Source: Lasioglossum baleicum (lineage: Eukaryota > Arthropoda > Insecta > Hymenoptera > Halictidae). Taken from it: a stretch of DNA of 64,000 nt. This document shows positions 53,401 through 63,436 of the stretch, piece after piece. Each line of letters starts with the position of its first letter. Position 1 is the first letter of the stretch. The position numbers and the translations under genes were made by a program. The stretch is taken from the NCBI RefSeq assembly GCF_051020765.1, contig NC_134931.1, positions 18,182,810 to 18,246,809 on the forward strand. Direction: 5' to 3'. Below the pieces are notes generated by a model. It saw only the letters and a list, made by a program, of their open reading frames with translations, had not been told where the DNA came from and ran no database searches.

Positions 53401-55297
53401 GGAAAAGGTGCCAGCTCGGCGTCGAACACTTTAACGGAAACTCGCTGGAAATTGCAATATGAGTTTCAGACGTGTCCCTTTCAATTTACCGGCGTGTCTT
53501 CAAGTTTCCGAGATAGTATCGAGTTTCGATTTAAGTTGTTTTTCAACTCAAGTTTTCCACTGATAACGCTACATCGGCCGAGGAAGATCGCATTCACACG
53601 GACAGGATTTATTTTCGGATCTGTATCGATTGTGCCGACATTTACTCACTCTCTGGCGAACTTTATCAATTCTTTCTCGCCCACAATATTTATTTATTTA
53701 ATGCTTTAAAACAACCGGCTTATATAGCAAATACAGTATTCACGGTTTGAATATTACACGATTTTTAGATTCTTAAGGAAACTTGTGGATTATATCAGAT
53801 GACTGCACAAGTTCGTGCCCGATTTGAAAATAAAATTCAATGGTTAAATTTGATAGAATACCCTTCTTTTTTAATTTTCTAATTCTTTCACAAACTCCAC
53901 GAATTTTCTTGGTAATGTTTGTAATGGTTTCTCTACGTTTCCGTTATTTGGTATTCAGAATTTTGGCACGAGCCTCAGGTAATTAATTGCAACTCACCGT
54001 TGTGTCTTGATACTCCCATTGTTCCCGAATTTTGGAGTAACAGAGCTGTCATGTCGGCTTTCTGACGGGCGGTGTCGTAACGTCTTGGATCAAGGGCTGC
54101 AGCAGCTGGTAGAGACTTGAATCCAGCTGTGGTGGCACAATATTCACCCAATGATCCAGTCGATGCTGCTTCTATTACATCCAAAGCTTCTTCGATGTCC
54201 ATCTTGGTGGCATATAATGGTGGCATATAATATTAATAGCAAACAGACCAGAGCTATTACACGAAGTGTAATCATTAGGCTGCGGATCTATGCCGCGATC
54301 GCCCCCTAAAGTCTATTTTTACGTTTACTAGGCGCAGTTTGCATTATTCGGAAGCATAAAGCTGCGCATGTAGCTATTTTCATAAAACTGTGACAGCTAC
54401 ATGCTGCCGAATAATGCAAATTACGCCTCGTAAACGTAAAACTAGGACTTTTGAAGGTGATCGCGGCCCAGATTGATTTTTTATCTAGCGCTTTTGACTA
54501 CTGATAAACCCTATCTTTGCATTATCGAGAAATAAGAAGTTGTTCCAATCCTGGAAACGAATCTACCCCCTTAATGATTATAATAGAGGAGAAATCATAT
54601 ATTGGCATCTCCAATTTTTAAAATTTTCCAACAATTTTGAATTTCCTCTACTCTCAATTTTGTTATAAATGCATAAAGATCCGCAGTATAGTAATCATCT
54701 GGACCGCTTCAAACATGCTCACAAGAATAAGAGATCACTTTTATATTTTTGAGAAACGGAAAAATAACATTTTAAATTACATGTTATTCACACCATTATT
54801 TAGAACGCTACTTTAAAATAGATGCATTGTAGGTATTACTGATGGTAAAATAAGAACTACATATTGTTAACTTATTGAAATTATCATTACGTTATTAAAA
54901 CAAGCATTACTATACATAATCCCTATGCTTTGTAATATATGTACATAGAGAATTTTTATTTTGCATGAAGACCCACAGTGTAAATATAACAATATTTCAA
55001 CATCAAGTTCTTCTGACACTATCAATGGCCAAGATCAAATATGGATTTCTTCGATATAGTGTTAGAACAGTGGCAAAGTGAAATAATGCTTCCACACACA
55101 GAAAGATGATGTACAGGAACTCACAGATTCAGAATGATGACTATATTCACCTTTTTCGTGTCGACAGCATCGTTGTTGGATGTTGTAGAGGTAAACGACA
55201 TCGAGGTAGGAGTAGCCGTTGTTACGGTGAAGTACGCCATCATGGTCATTGTCGTCATTGTCGCAGGAAACAGGACCAAGAGCCAAGGTTTGCCCAT
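40966..55297 (-). CDS. GPR158/GPR179-like class C orphan receptor, 15 coding exons, about 901 aa
   Basis: Gene model on the complement: 55297-55151, 54202-53998, 50665-50440, 48513-48379, 47781-47631, 47312-47153, 46585-46453, 45768-45615, 45515-45406, 44615-44401, 44286-44127, 43044-42939, 42851-42708, 41733-41551, 41442-40966. All introns are GT-AG, all phases agree, total 2706 nt. Order: signal peptide (1 to about 28), Cache-like extracellular domain (about 50-260), Cys-rich EGF-like segment (about 250-375), seven membrane segments (about 386-640), coiled coil (about 670-705), charged tail (744-901). Vertebrate GPR158 binds RGS7-Gbeta5 and has been reported as a glycine receptor; Drosophila smog controls Rho1-myosin in gastrulation. 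I cannot say whether this is the smog or CG31760 ortholog. The family assignment rests on motifs such as GTHKC, GAYVCKC and LGFLRTQLSTSVTIFLVFGPK. Confidence 0.88.
41551..41733 (-). CDS. Receptor exon 14: coiled coil and His/Ser-rich segment
   Basis: Acceptor TTTGCAG|GAGGAA at 41734/41733, donor TTGAAA|GTATGT at 41551/41550; 61 codons, residues 683-743. EEIQNLAAQIEYMKIVHMQ continues the heptads of exon 13, followed by GYFNTHGHGHTHPSS. If the donor is not used, three more codons (VCI) lead to TAA at 41541-41539, giving a receptor of about 746 residues without the charged tail. Confidence 0.85.
42463..42665. mobile_element. hAT-like MITE 42 bp downstream of receptor exon 13
   Basis: Ends TAGACTGCGGATATCTTTAT and GCATAAAATCCGCAGTCCA. 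Flanks TTTATAAG (42455-42462) and TCTATAAG (42666-42673), 7 of 8 identical. It lies in intron 13, just 42 bases past the exon-13 donor. Confidence 0.85.
42708..42851 (-). CDS. Receptor exon 13: end of TM7 and start of coiled coil
   Basis: Acceptor ATTGTAG|GTGATT; donor CTCAAA|GTAAAT. Encodes residues 635-682, VIRILRGQGDQWDSRARARG, then LTQENEELK. The leucine spacing begins a coiled coil as found behind the 7TM of GABA-B-type and GPR158 receptors. Confidence 0.9.
42939..43044 (-). CDS. Receptor exon 12: TM7
   Basis: Acceptor CTTTGCAG|CCTATT; donor CCCAAG|GTACTC. Encodes residues 599-634, ending DIKYLLGFLRTQLSTSVTIF and then LVFGPK. The THLTVTVTIGLLLIPKF-like segment is highly characteristic of GPR158/179 TM7. 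Confidence 0.92.
43342..43927. mobile_element. Diverged relative of the TACAGTCACTGACA element
   Basis: Starts TTACAGTCGGAGACAGTATT and ends TTATTGTCCCCGACTGTATA. AAAAGTTATGCGATTTTTAAG near the right end is shared with 28455-28744. In the intron upstream of receptor exon 12. Confidence 0.6.
44127..44286 (-). CDS. Receptor exon 11: TM5 end and TM6
   Basis: Acceptor TTCTTGCAG|GAGAGA; donor CCTGAA|GTACAG. Encodes residues 546-598: GEIKFLAWGIKVCYNVR, then LISYAIYNIAAVNITMIAIQ. Matches the FLFLLWGVYLCYAVR / MAVAVHNELIISAIFH region of vertebrate members. The donor choice is fixed by phase with exon 12. Confidence 0.88.
44401..44615 (-). CDS. Receptor exon 10: ICL2, TM4, ECL2
   Basis: Acceptor TTTTTGCAG|AGTGTC; donor GCCATCG|GTAATA. 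Encodes residues 474-545. VSLTYRVKSAHKVKLTDKQL is the basic intracellular loop, WMVPILLVMLIYLGTWTL is TM4, and YQCSFNWWDHSLAI has the ECL2 cysteine that would bond to the TM3 cysteine. Confidence 0.92.
44647..44995. mobile_element. TATACAGGGTGTTTC-ended MITE close to the exon 10 acceptor
   Basis: Ends TATACAGGGTGTTTC and GAAACACCCTGTATA are inverted, 349 bp apart. The right-hand edge of exon 10 is 32 bases away, so the branch point for that exon may lie inside the element. Confidence 0.75.
45003..45185 (-). mobile_element. TTAA element with GGAGTGCAAAAGG end, copy 2 (inverted)
   Basis: Contains AATAGTTCGGAGTGCAAAAG followed by TTAA at 45182-45185, inverted relative to 9875-10159 and 58458-58725. 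The far end is diverged. Confidence 0.5.
45406..45515 (-). CDS. Receptor exon 9: TM2 end, ECL1 and TM3
   Basis: Acceptor CTGTCTAG|ATGGCC; donor ATGGCG|GTAAGG. Encodes residues 438-473, MAAIFPVLDMYACIATKW, then TRHLGFCISYTALLMKTWR. The ACIATKW cysteine is the conserved TM3 cysteine. The LLGFATVYGTVTLKLHR motif of vertebrate members is clearly matched. Confidence 0.92.
45615..45768 (-). CDS. Receptor exon 8: TM1 and TM2
   Basis: Acceptor TACTTTCAG|AATCAC; donor CTCGAG|GTACGT. Encodes residues 386-437. RITLLSFSIFCVFGTIVLVA is TM1, YMYKHRKLKVFKVASP the first loop, FLSITLLGCAIMYLE the start of TM2. Confidence 0.92.
46453..46585 (-). CDS. Receptor exon 7: juxtamembrane Cys cluster
   Basis: Acceptor ATTTTCAG|CCGCTT; donor ATTTAG|GTACGT. 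Encodes residues 342-385, containing FRCLRCAPGCDKCKGPEPC, which aligns with the CLPCREGCPFCADDSPC motif before TM1 of vertebrate members. Confidence 0.92.
47153..47312 (-). CDS. Receptor exon 6: EGF-like segment
   Basis: Acceptor GATTTTCAG|TGTGAA; donor GTTGAAG|GTCAGT. Encodes residues 289-341 including KGAYVCKCRKGYYSQ, the G-A-Y-x-C-x-C-x2-G-F/Y-Y signature of this family. Confidence 0.9.
47631..47781 (-). CDS. Receptor exon 5: end of Cache-like domain and start of Cys-rich segment
   Basis: Acceptor TTTCAAG|GGTTCG; donor CACACAG|GTAATA. Encodes residues 238-288: VREFLSVDLDISGLEVNQC, then FKGTHKCHNDTTQ. FRGVMKVDINL and SGTHKCH are the matching vertebrate motifs. The exon has no long ORF of its own and was found from the family motif and splice phase. 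Confidence 0.9.
48044..48327. mobile_element. TTAA element with GGGGGTAGTCTCATGTG end
   Basis: Starts at TTAA 48044-48047, then GGGGGTAGTCTCATGTG; ends ACATGAGAATGTCCCCTTTGA. The interior CATAATTCGTAGGAGAAAGG recurs inverted and direct at 55575-55775. In the intron between receptor exons 4 and 5. Confidence 0.6.
48379..48513 (-). CDS. Receptor exon 4: Cache-like domain
   Basis: Acceptor GTTATCTCAG|GTCACC; donor CACACGG|GTTCGT. Encodes residues 193-237, with GWWTIPYFSCKSHRWLISYS aligning to the FKWSPPYLECxxxxxxGWLVTLS block of vertebrate receptors. The start is set by phase with exon 3; a nearer AG in frame (ATGCAG|TCACCG) is possible. Confidence 0.82.
50440..50665 (-). CDS. Receptor exon 3: N-terminal ectodomain
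   Basis: Acceptor GCTTTTAG|ATGCCA; donor ATTAAG|GTTCGA (weak). Encodes residues 118-193, AIAKSLLVSVNDAVETRLIA, then a potential N-glycosylation site NAS and an acidic/Pro segment. Helical content matches the region before the Cache strands. The plus strand shows a 230-codon open frame over this exon, which I consider a shadow. Confidence 0.75.
50708..50853. mobile_element. hAT-like MITE remnant beside exon 3
   Basis: Right end CGAATGCATGAGATCCGCAG, interior CAAAATCAAAATGGTCTGCA as in other copies. The left terminus is missing. It begins about 43 bases from the exon-3 acceptor. Confidence 0.55.
51150..51253. mobile_element. hAT-like MITE remnant, one end
   Basis: Ends GCCTAAAATCCGTAGTCTA followed by GTTATTGC, the usual type of target. 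The opposite end is not visible. Confidence 0.5.
51850..52775. repeat. Minisatellite with 121- and 161-bp units
   Basis: The word GAGAATTT recurs at 51878, 52000, 52121, 52282, 52443 and 52604, with a degenerate unit edge at 52768. Spacings are 122, 121, 161, 161, 161 and 164. The long units contain about 40 extra bases, including AAATCCATTAGAACGGTCGC, that the first two units lack. Shared words include TGCGGAATAACA, TTTCACTCTGTAGAAATAGA and ACACACCGGAAA. Located in the intron between receptor exons 2 and 3. No coding potential. Confidence 0.92.
53998..54202 (-). CDS. Receptor exon 2: N-terminal ectodomain
   Basis: Acceptor ATGCCACCAAG|ATGGAC; donor CACAACG|GTGAGT. Encodes residues 50-117: MDIEEALDVIEAASTGSL, one Cys, then YDTARQKADMTALLLQNSG. 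This resembles the LDTLTHATNFLNVMLQSN helix of vertebrate GPR158/179. The acceptor is not pyrimidine-rich. Confidence 0.85.
54276..54690. mobile_element. hAT-like MITE with perfect target duplication, interrupted by a TTAA foldback
   Basis: Left end TAGGCTGCGGATCTATG, right end GCATAAAGATCCGCAGTATA. GTAATCAT flanks both sides exactly (54268-54275 and 54691-54698). The interior is occupied by foldback copy 5 (54289-54574). In the intron between receptor exons 1 and 2. Confidence 0.88.
54289..54574. mobile_element. TTAA foldback element, copy 5, left end truncated
   Basis: Starts CCGCGATCGCCCCCTAAAGT within the family and ends CGAATCTACCCCCTTAA. The core has GCATTATTCGGAAGCAT and GCCGAATAATGCAAATTACG arms. 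Nested in a hAT-like MITE. Confidence 0.75.
55151..55297 (-). CDS. Receptor exon 1: start codon and signal peptide
   Basis: ATG at 55297-55295, preceded in frame by TGA 15 bases upstream, so no longer N-terminus is encoded on this exon. It encodes residues 1-49: MGKPWLLVLFP, a Met/Thr-rich hydrophobic stretch up to about residue 28, then a Thr/Ser-rich segment. The donor is AAAAAG|GTGAAT, phase 0. A secretion signal is expected for this family. An untranslated exon upstream is possible; GAGCAG at about 55304 could be its acceptor. Confidence 0.82.
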
Positions 55298-55574
55298 CCC
55301 GCGACCTGCTCATTTGTACTTCATAATAAACATATCTTTGTTAGTGTAATCGGTACCCATCCACAGAAACGCTGTGCTATCTCGTGCGAAATGATTACTC
55401 GAGCTCAATTTCATCTGTAACGCCAGGCAGTTTAAAATCATTAGTACGAAAATAAAACACTTTATACAATACGTATCTAATTCTTTACATTAATTATTAG
55501 ACTATGGAGTTTATGCATTTGTAGCATTTCTGGTCTGCTAGAATATTTAAAAATTTTTAATGGGAAGGACTAAT

Positions 55575-55775
55575 TCTTGGGCAAACTTTACCGGACTCAA
55601 AATTAGTACCTTTCTCCTACGAATTATTATGTATTTAACTTTAAGCGACCATAGCTCTTCAACTATTGATCCCAGAGATTCGAAATTTCGATCTGGATTA
55701 CACTACTGGATTACATACCAAATACATCATAATTCGCAGGAGAAAGGCACAAATTTTGAGTCCGGTAAAGGATAG
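55575..55775. mobile_element. Foldback repeat with TTACCGGACTCAAAATTAGT arms
   Basis: TTACCGGACTCAAAATTAGT at the left pairs with AATTTTGAGTCCGGTAA at the right. CTCCTACGAATTATTATGTA and CATCATAATTCGCAGGAG also pair. Shares sequence with the TTAA element at 48044-48327. Confidence 0.65.
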
Positions 55776-55817
55776 AGCAGCCCTAATTTTTATTAGGGTA
55801 ACTAGTCTATATAGCTT

Positions 55818-56074
55818 ATTCAAAAAATGTACTTTCTTGATGGGGAAGATTCCCAAGGTCATTTGAAGTAACTTTTTCCTGTGCGAAAAAGGTATACGTG
55901 GCTTCGTTAAGGAGTTAATTGGTCGATTCGGAATGCGTTCGCAGTGGCCACGCTCTGATGGGCCGCGTTTTTCGTTAACAACTCGTTAATTTTCACAAAA
56001 GAAAATGTTATTTCAAATCACCTCAAGAATCACTCCCTTCAAGGAAGTACAACATTTCTGGGACACCTTGTATA
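55818..56074. mobile_element. CCAATCAGAGCGC-family MITE, diverged copy
   Basis: Contains GGTCATTTGAAGTAACTTTT, GGCTTCGTTAAGGAGTTA and CTCTGATGGGCCG, and ends ACATTTCTGGGACACCTTGT. It keeps the same inverted layout as 37268-37598. Confidence 0.65.
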
Positions 56075-56196
56075 TTTTCATAACGATTCACTGTCTATTA
56101 ATTATTTGTTCGAGCTTACTTACATTTAAATAGTACAAGGTATCTATGTATTTCTAAAGTTCAGTATACTGAATGTGTAGCATAAAATGTCATTAC

Positions 56197-56396
56197 TAGA
56201 CAGCGGATCTTTATGCATTTATGGCTCATGAAAATTTTCAAAAAAGACGAATATAAAATTCGATAGAATTTTGTACAATTTATATTTGTTTTAGATCTGC
56301 AAAGGCTGTGTGTTCCCATTAAAAATAAGATTTTATTTCGTTCCACTTTCTGAAAAGTCTACAAAAATAGGAAAATGCATAAACATCCGCAGTCTA
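56197..56396. mobile_element. hAT-like MITE with target duplication
   Basis: Ends TAGACAGCGGATCTTTATGC and GCATAAACATCCGCAGTCTA. Flanks GTCATTAC (56189-56196) and GTCATCAC (56397-56404), 7 of 8 identical. About 900 bases upstream of the receptor start codon. Confidence 0.85.
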
Positions 56397-57349
56397 GTCA
56401 TCACATTAATTGTCAATTTGTAAAAAATGCAGATGAAATGTATTTTTAAATTATTTACTGGCACAGTTTTCGTCTGTAACAGCTGCTCTAGCGTGAGTAA
56501 TCACTTGTATAGTTTCGCCACGGAAGCAGGCCGCGTTTAATCTGATCTTTAACTTTCAATTAAAAAGTTCTTTCTAGATGAACCGATTAATTTGATGAAC
56601 AATTTGTCTGGTCGAAACGTGCTCCGGAATTTAATCGCGAGCTCTACAATCCGAAGCGGATTTGCACAAGATTGATTCGGTTCGTGACACAAAAACATTC
56701 TACCGCAGGATTTAATGCAGTCTGCTGAAAACGTTGCCTCCCCCCCCCAATCGTTTTTCTGCTTCCATAACAATCCTCGTAACACTGTAATATTTTATTT
56801 AATCTTCTTCAAGGATTTTCAATACATCAATTATCCAATGTGTAAAATTTTCACTATAATTATTGCATAACTATAACTATAACTATAATTATAAGCATAC
56901 AATTTTCTATCGTTTCTTTAATCCAGTAGAATTACGTAAATTAGAATATATAAATCCTTTAAATCAAATATTTCGGAATAACAGAATTCCGATATTCTCT
57001 CGAGCGTTTCATCTTTGAATAGTAACGAGCAGAGAATCAATCGGACTTTCTCGGTACGTGTGAAATGAATTAAAACGAATTAATCTTGACACGAACCTTT
57101 TTCCTTCGCATTCAAGTGGTGCCGAGTTTTAGCCCCGGGTCCATGGGGCGTTCATCCATTCCCACTAACATTCCCGACATTCTGCGTGACGGTGCTTTTG
57201 CCTTCGTTTGATTATATCTGCCACTTCCAGCGATTACTCATCGTGAGGTATCGATTCTGTAAAATGGAAAGACGAATGGCCCTCTTAGATAACAATCGTA
57301 AACATCAGTAATATCTCTTACGATCTCCAAAGCTATTTAGCATTCTACA

Positions 57350-57620
57350 TACAGTGACTCGCACTAATATTCGGATGCTCTCAGAAAAACGAGAACTTTT
57401 TTAATATTGGACTGTACGATTTGAACTTTTTTCAGAAGTTAGAGCAACTGGTTTACTACATGTTGTGAAAAGAAATTGTTTCAAAAATTGCAACTGCTCA
57501 GAATTGCATTTTACAACTTTTATACAATATGTGGGCACATACTGAAAATTTCAAAAATACGTTTTGTAGATCTGTGCCAATTATACGTATTCTGAAAATT
57601 TCAATAAGATAAACCACTAA
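57350..57620 (+). mobile_element. Tc1/mariner-like fragment (ACAGTGACTCGCACTAATAT end)
   Basis: Starts TACAGTGACTCGCACTAATA, continues TTCGGATGCTCTCAGAAAAA and shares GAAAAGAAATTGTTTCAAAAATTGCAA-type sequence with 13390-13620. No transposase frame; the other end is not found. Confidence 0.55.
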
Positions 57621-58457
57621 AAAAGATCGTGCATTAATTTTTAAGGCGTCGTTGAAAAGAGGAAACCCTAATCTTTAAATCTTAAAAATTTTTTCGAATT
57701 TTCCACACTTGTTTGAATACGCAGTATTTTCGAAAAAAATTATCTTCAATATCTCACCGGCTGCATCGTGAAAAGAAATCTTGAAATAAATTGAACGGTG
57801 GATTATGAAACTAGCGGCTTCTGGCTTTAAATCGATCGTCGTATAAAAATGATTAAAGGAAACGTAGAGAATGAACAGCTAAGTATACATGGTTGGCGAC
57901 ATAAGGGTTGAATTTTCATTTCTCAGAACTGGCATTGTGGGCCCTGTCGTTCCTTGAAGTGTTCACAAAGGAGAAGTTTCAATTTTCTTATCGACACAGA
58001 TGTATAGATTCAGTATGTTCCTTGGACTGATCCTGGAACGCGTCAAAGTGAGAAATGTATGGCCAAGGTTCTCATGGGAAAAGTCAGTTTGATGAGCATT
58101 CCTCATCGTAGGACCTCGAACTACTTTATACGCCCTCAGGAATCCTGTCCGTGACCAAGGGTATCATGAATCTATATCGTGTATACCGTGCATATTGTAC
58201 GCATCGTTTAATTTTTTCAAGACAGATGGCTCGTGTAATTAACCCTGGAGGCCGAGGGGCAGCCTTTCTGCGTCCTCCAGTTACGAAGTATTCCAAATTC
58301 ATTATTTCTCTACGGTCCAAAATATTACAAAATAATTCTTCGTTTTATGTGTTTGAGACACGGAACATTCGTTTTGAATTTGTATCGAGTTTTCTATTTT
58401 AATTTTGCAATTTCTTATTTTACGATTACAATTTTACAATTAAATATAATTTCAAGA

Positions 58458-58725
58458 TTAACCCTTTGCAGTCCGAATTACTTTTCAATTTTGTTTCCAT
58501 CAACTCCCTATAATTTCTTGGGACAGTTCCTTGACCCAGTTTTGTTCACCAATTATTATTATTATTATTATTATTTTATATGGACCGAGTATAGCTCTCA
58601 AACTTTGTTGTAATTTATATTTGTGGAACTTATATTAGTTTTTAACTGTAAAATAATTCAATTAAATAAATAAGGAAGAACCAAATACATATAAAAGCCC
58701 GTTTTATCTACATTTTTCTTTTTCT
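58458..58725 (+). mobile_element. TTAA element starting TTAACCCTTTGCAGTCCG, copy 3
   Basis: TTAA at 58458-58461, then CCCTTTGCAGTCCGAATTAC. Shares ATAGCTCTCAAACTTTGTTG and ATTTGTGGAACTTATATT with 9875-10159. It carries an (ATT)n run at 58551-58577. Confidence 0.6.
58551..58577. repeat. (ATT)n microsatellite
   Basis: Nine uninterrupted ATT units within the TTAA-type repeat copy 3. Confidence 0.85.
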
Positions 58726-59312
58726 TGTTTACATGTTTCTTTCTCTAAAATAGTACCAATAATGTCTTTGTTAAGTATGTTACCTTTACTTTTACTCATT
58801 TTTAATTTTGTACACTGTTTTCTGTAACACAATCTAATTGTGGGTCATGATTTACCGTGCTTTACACGGAACCGTGATCCTGTCACTGTGCAACGTGCAT
58901 TGTCGAATCGATTTCACGTCAGCACATTTATTTCAGCGTGTATCTAAACGAAGAATTCGCCGACGGGGCGGCGTCTGCATTTTAATGAGATCAATATGTT
59001 TCGTAAACGTTAAATTATAATTTGAAATCACAAATTGAATATATCAGTACATATTTTATCTGTGCGACGACAAGGCAGAAAGTAATGTACGTTTCATTGA
59101 ATTCTCCCGTCAGAATTTCATAATGAACAATTTCAGTAAAGTACACAATATTTTTTCCAATCGCGAAGACATGACAATACAAATTATTTGAAGTTTCAGA
59201 ACGCTTTTCAAAATGATCACGAATCTCGAATCTTTACACGAAATAATAATTGTCTGCACCTATTACAAGAGAGAGAATTATTTTTGAACTCTTGTGTTTC
59301 TAATAATTTTTT

Positions 59313-59423
59313 GATTAATCTTTCACCGATATATTCGTGACATTTTTCTGATTAATCTTTCACCGATATATACGTGACATTTTTCTGATTAATCTTTCAC
59401 CGATATATTCGTGACATTTTTCT
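59313..59423. repeat. Three tandem copies of a 37-bp unit in a foldback arm
   Basis: GATTAATCTTTCACCGATAT starts at 59313, 59350 and 59387, and each unit ends GTGACATTTTTCT. The last unit leads into AAAATGACACCAAACACGAT, the arm of the TTTTAATCAG foldback family (33938-34177, 38937-39272). Only this half of the foldback is present. Confidence 0.9.
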
Positions 59424-61473
59424 GATTAAAATGACACCAAACACGATACAGTTTGGGTCAGATTTACTTGTTTGATCCACGATACAGTGACAGTAATTGA
59501 ATAGTTATTTGTACAGGCTGTATAAAAAGTAATGGTCATCCGTTCTAGGGGTGAATCTACAGCTTTGCATCGGTGGACATTTGTAAGAGAAACAGAAAAG
59601 CGTCGCAAGTATGTCGGTAACAATTCCATAAATAAATAATTGAAAAACGAAGAGGTTTGTTAACGAATACTAATTTATTCGCGGAAATTCGTCGGCTGTT
59701 TTTGATAGCACTGCCAGTTTATAGGCACCCTGCACATTCAGAAACTAGTTCTATGATATAAAACCGGCGACTAGAGGTTGAGTGACAAGCCGCGAGCCGG
59801 CTGTCCTCGAAAAGCGGAAGATGAAGATTTGCAAACACTGCTCGATAAAGACCCGTCATAAACGCTGAAACAGCCTGCAGGTCAGTTCAGAGAACGCTTT
59901 ATAACTGTGTCAAAGCGATTCCACGTGTCGGCGCGGATATAAAAGATAGAAAAGCGCTCGAAATTACATAAACATAATATTGAACCTGCCAATTGCCTGA
60001 CTGCATTAAATCAATCATACTGTTTAACGATAAATCAATAGTAACGAATGGACTGCAAATCTTCGACCAAAATAAAACTGTTCTTCATGAATTATTTTCT
60101 AAATAATTTTAATACATTACAAATTGAATAGACTCGAATCATTTAACTTTTTTTAACGTCTCTACAATTTAAATTTTATCTACTCCATCTCGAATGTATA
60201 TTGATGCATTCCATGATTTATTTACGCGAATTCAGTTAGGATTACGTCAAAATTTATTTCTCTTCTAATACATTGGATATCGTATTTTTAAATTAAATTT
60301 TGAAATTGTTTATTTAATTAGAGTTTACAGAAGTCCAATAATTAGTCAAAGATGTCGCGTTACGTAAAATTCACAGTTTAATTATTAGCAGATGGTTAAT
60401 TCGTTTTTACAAGCCAAGTTTCACATTTAATTAAAAGTTTGCACCTCGAAGGGGAAACCGCAGAAGTCGTAAATTAGTTTACATCTTCATCATGCTTTGA
60501 AGATGGATTGCTCGAGCAAAAGGAAAACACATTTGATATTTCGCGGTTGTTTATACATATAATTATACTGCTCTGACACTCCCTGTTCACCCCCATCAAA
60601 TTTATTAAATCAAGACATTCCAATATTTGTGAAACTTGCGCACAAATATAAATATTCCGTTTTAGTATACATCTTTCGTCATAGTATGTATTTTAGTACA
60701 TTATGTTATACTCTTGTATACTAGAGAAACAAACAAACGAATTGACTTGCAAAATAGTAAATAAATGATATTGTCAACACATCCGTACTTTCCCGCTCGT
60801 TCTTCTTCTCGAGTTCCCGATAAATTCACGGTTCCTGGCGCTAAATGCAATTCGTACCTCGAGTTCGAAGCGCATTAAAAATACGAGACTGCTGGGAACA
60901 TGAAACACAGGGATCCATCGCAATACCGCAAACCTGAAAACCCTCGCTCCATTTCGAACTTCCTCCTTTCTTTTTTTTCACATTTACTTTCCCCAGAACC
61001 TGACCTGTATTCGTGCTATACATTAAGATTGTATAATGTTCCCTTCTTTGCCGAACGTTGCTTCTCTTAGAAAATCCGTAAAACTCATTTTAGAAGTTTC
61101 ACTTCTGTTATTAGTCCGATCTCGGCGGCTCCTCGACCTGCAGGTGCAAACTTTAATGTCCCTTCAGACAAAACGCGTTCACCAGCCTCGATATCCATGT
61201 AACTACATATCTGCGGAGCTCAGAATCATTTCAGGGAAAATCTGTGAATACAGCTCCGGAGTCAGTTGCGAGTTTCAACACGAATAGTAACTTGACCTCG
61301 AGTATTCACAAGCTACGGTGAATTTCCTATGGGAAATGTATAAATTAAAATCGAACGATTTTAAATGTTGAATTTAATTCATGTAATTTAATATTTAAAT
61401 GTTAAATATGTTTAAATTTATATGGTTTCAATGACCGTTCCTATCTAGCGTTATTGATCTCTTGGTTTTTGAC

Positions 61474-61985
61474 CAGAGGTGGGCATTATTTGGCGAAACA
61501 AATATTTCAAATACTATTTAATATTTTAGATTTTATTTTGCTTAAAGAAAGTAGTATTGTAAATAAGATTTATAATTCCGAATATAAAATATTTCTATTT
61601 TACCCATCTGAACCTCAAAATAAAATATTTCTATCTCAACAATTTCATCCACAAAATAAAATATATCTATTTTAACAATCTGAAACACGAAATAAAATAT
61701 TTTACTTTTTGCATTGTTATAATACACTGGAATTCGAACCACTATTTTTAGCAATAATATTTAAAATTGAAATTGGAAAAAAGACGAAATACAAATATTT
61801 TCAATATTCTTCAAATAAAATACTATTTTCAAAAGAATTATTGCCTCAAATAAATTATCTTATTTTCAAAAATTTCGGCATCAAATAAAATTCTTTATTA
61901 TTAAAGTTGTACAAATACTTTAAAATAAATAGGATTATTTACCATTTACTATTTAAAATACTGTTTTCCCCAGCTCTGGTTATGA
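61474..61985. repeat. AT-rich repeat with AAATAAAATATTTCTATTTT words, hAT-like ends
   Basis: Words like CAAAATAAAATATTTCTAT recur irregularly. The block is bounded by CAGAGGTGGGCATTATTTGG at the left and TTTTCCCCAGCTCTGG at the right, which are imperfect inverted repeats (CAGAGSTGGGSA). An 8-bp duplication is not clear. Confidence 0.5.
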
Positions 61986-63436
61986 GACGAGTATATTCGT
62001 CATGGAGAAATAGTATTTATCATTGACTGTTTAGGTTAAAATCTTTGTGTACTCTACAAACGTAAATTTGAAACATTTTTGGAAATTGGTAACACCATAG
62101 CTCGCAGTTTCCATAGTGCAGTCATCGTAGGTATTTCATGAGCCACCATTTGTATGCGACTCGAGGCATGAGCAGTCAATGTAAACTACGGGGGCGGAGC
62201 ATTCGTAGAATGCCCTGAATTTTAGGGGAGTGCATTCTTCGAAAAAGTTAGAATTCCTAAAATGAAATGTCGTTCCCGTCAACTATTTCCATATTTACTC
62301 TTTCAAAGAAGCCTAACTCGACAGAAATCCTGAAATTATCACAACCATAAAATTCCTACGTGTCTTTAAATATTAGAGACGCTTATAATTTCCATTCCAA
62401 TATTTCAGATTTACTTAAAATATAACATAAATGATAATATTTAGTTATTTAAAGAAATAAAACTTTTTTGTAAATTCTATTTCGATCTCGGAACGTACAA
62501 TTATTTAAAAGAAAAGAATAAAAGTTCATGGAAGTAAAAGTTTTAGTTAGAACTTGTAAAATATCATATAAAAATAAAAATTTTGCTATTATTGGATCAA
62601 ATACGTTCTCCAACAATATTAAAAAATTCAACGCATAATACTGTAATACTATTAAATAATTCTTACAATTATATTGGTATTTTCAATGTTCCATTTATTT
62701 GTAATATTTATGTGGATAATACGTACCTCACGGTTTGATTGTTTTATGGAATCTTTTTAAATGTGGATGTCCTAAAATAATTTGTAGAATTTAAAAAGAA
62801 ATAAGAGATTTATTTCGACCTCTGATTTCTAACTATTATTTAGTAATTGTGTGAAATCAATAGCAACTAAATCGGACAACTATTAGGTTGTTATATTGAA
62901 ATTGACGGACTGTTTCATTAATCAAAATGTGTCAATTTTGAACGAGAATATAGCAAAAATAAATAATACTAATGAACTGTCAATATATGTCAAATCTCGT
63001 TGCAATATTATTTATAACAGTTATTTTCATTTTACCTGGTATTCATGGCTGCAGTATAATATTTTTGTTGAATTTCAGCTCGTAACTTCTGCACACAAAA
63101 ACCCATAAAACTGAAATTACTTTCAAACCATTAAATGTTACGATTCATCCTACACGGTATTATGGTTGTTCTATCGGCAAACCGAGTAATATCTTCCATA
63201 AGATCGCACAACTACGTTTTAATAGAATAATCGAATTATGACACGACTCCTTAAATTTTATTCCCAGACGAATTTTTTTAATATTTAAATGTTACTTCGC
63301 GTAGAAAAATTTCGCATGCGAATCATTTTTAAAGGTTTTAAATTAATCGATTCAACCATTGTCGATTACATTTTCATAAATTCGAAACTAGTAAAAATTT
63401 GATAGTCATAAAATGTTGTTTATAATGTACAATTAC

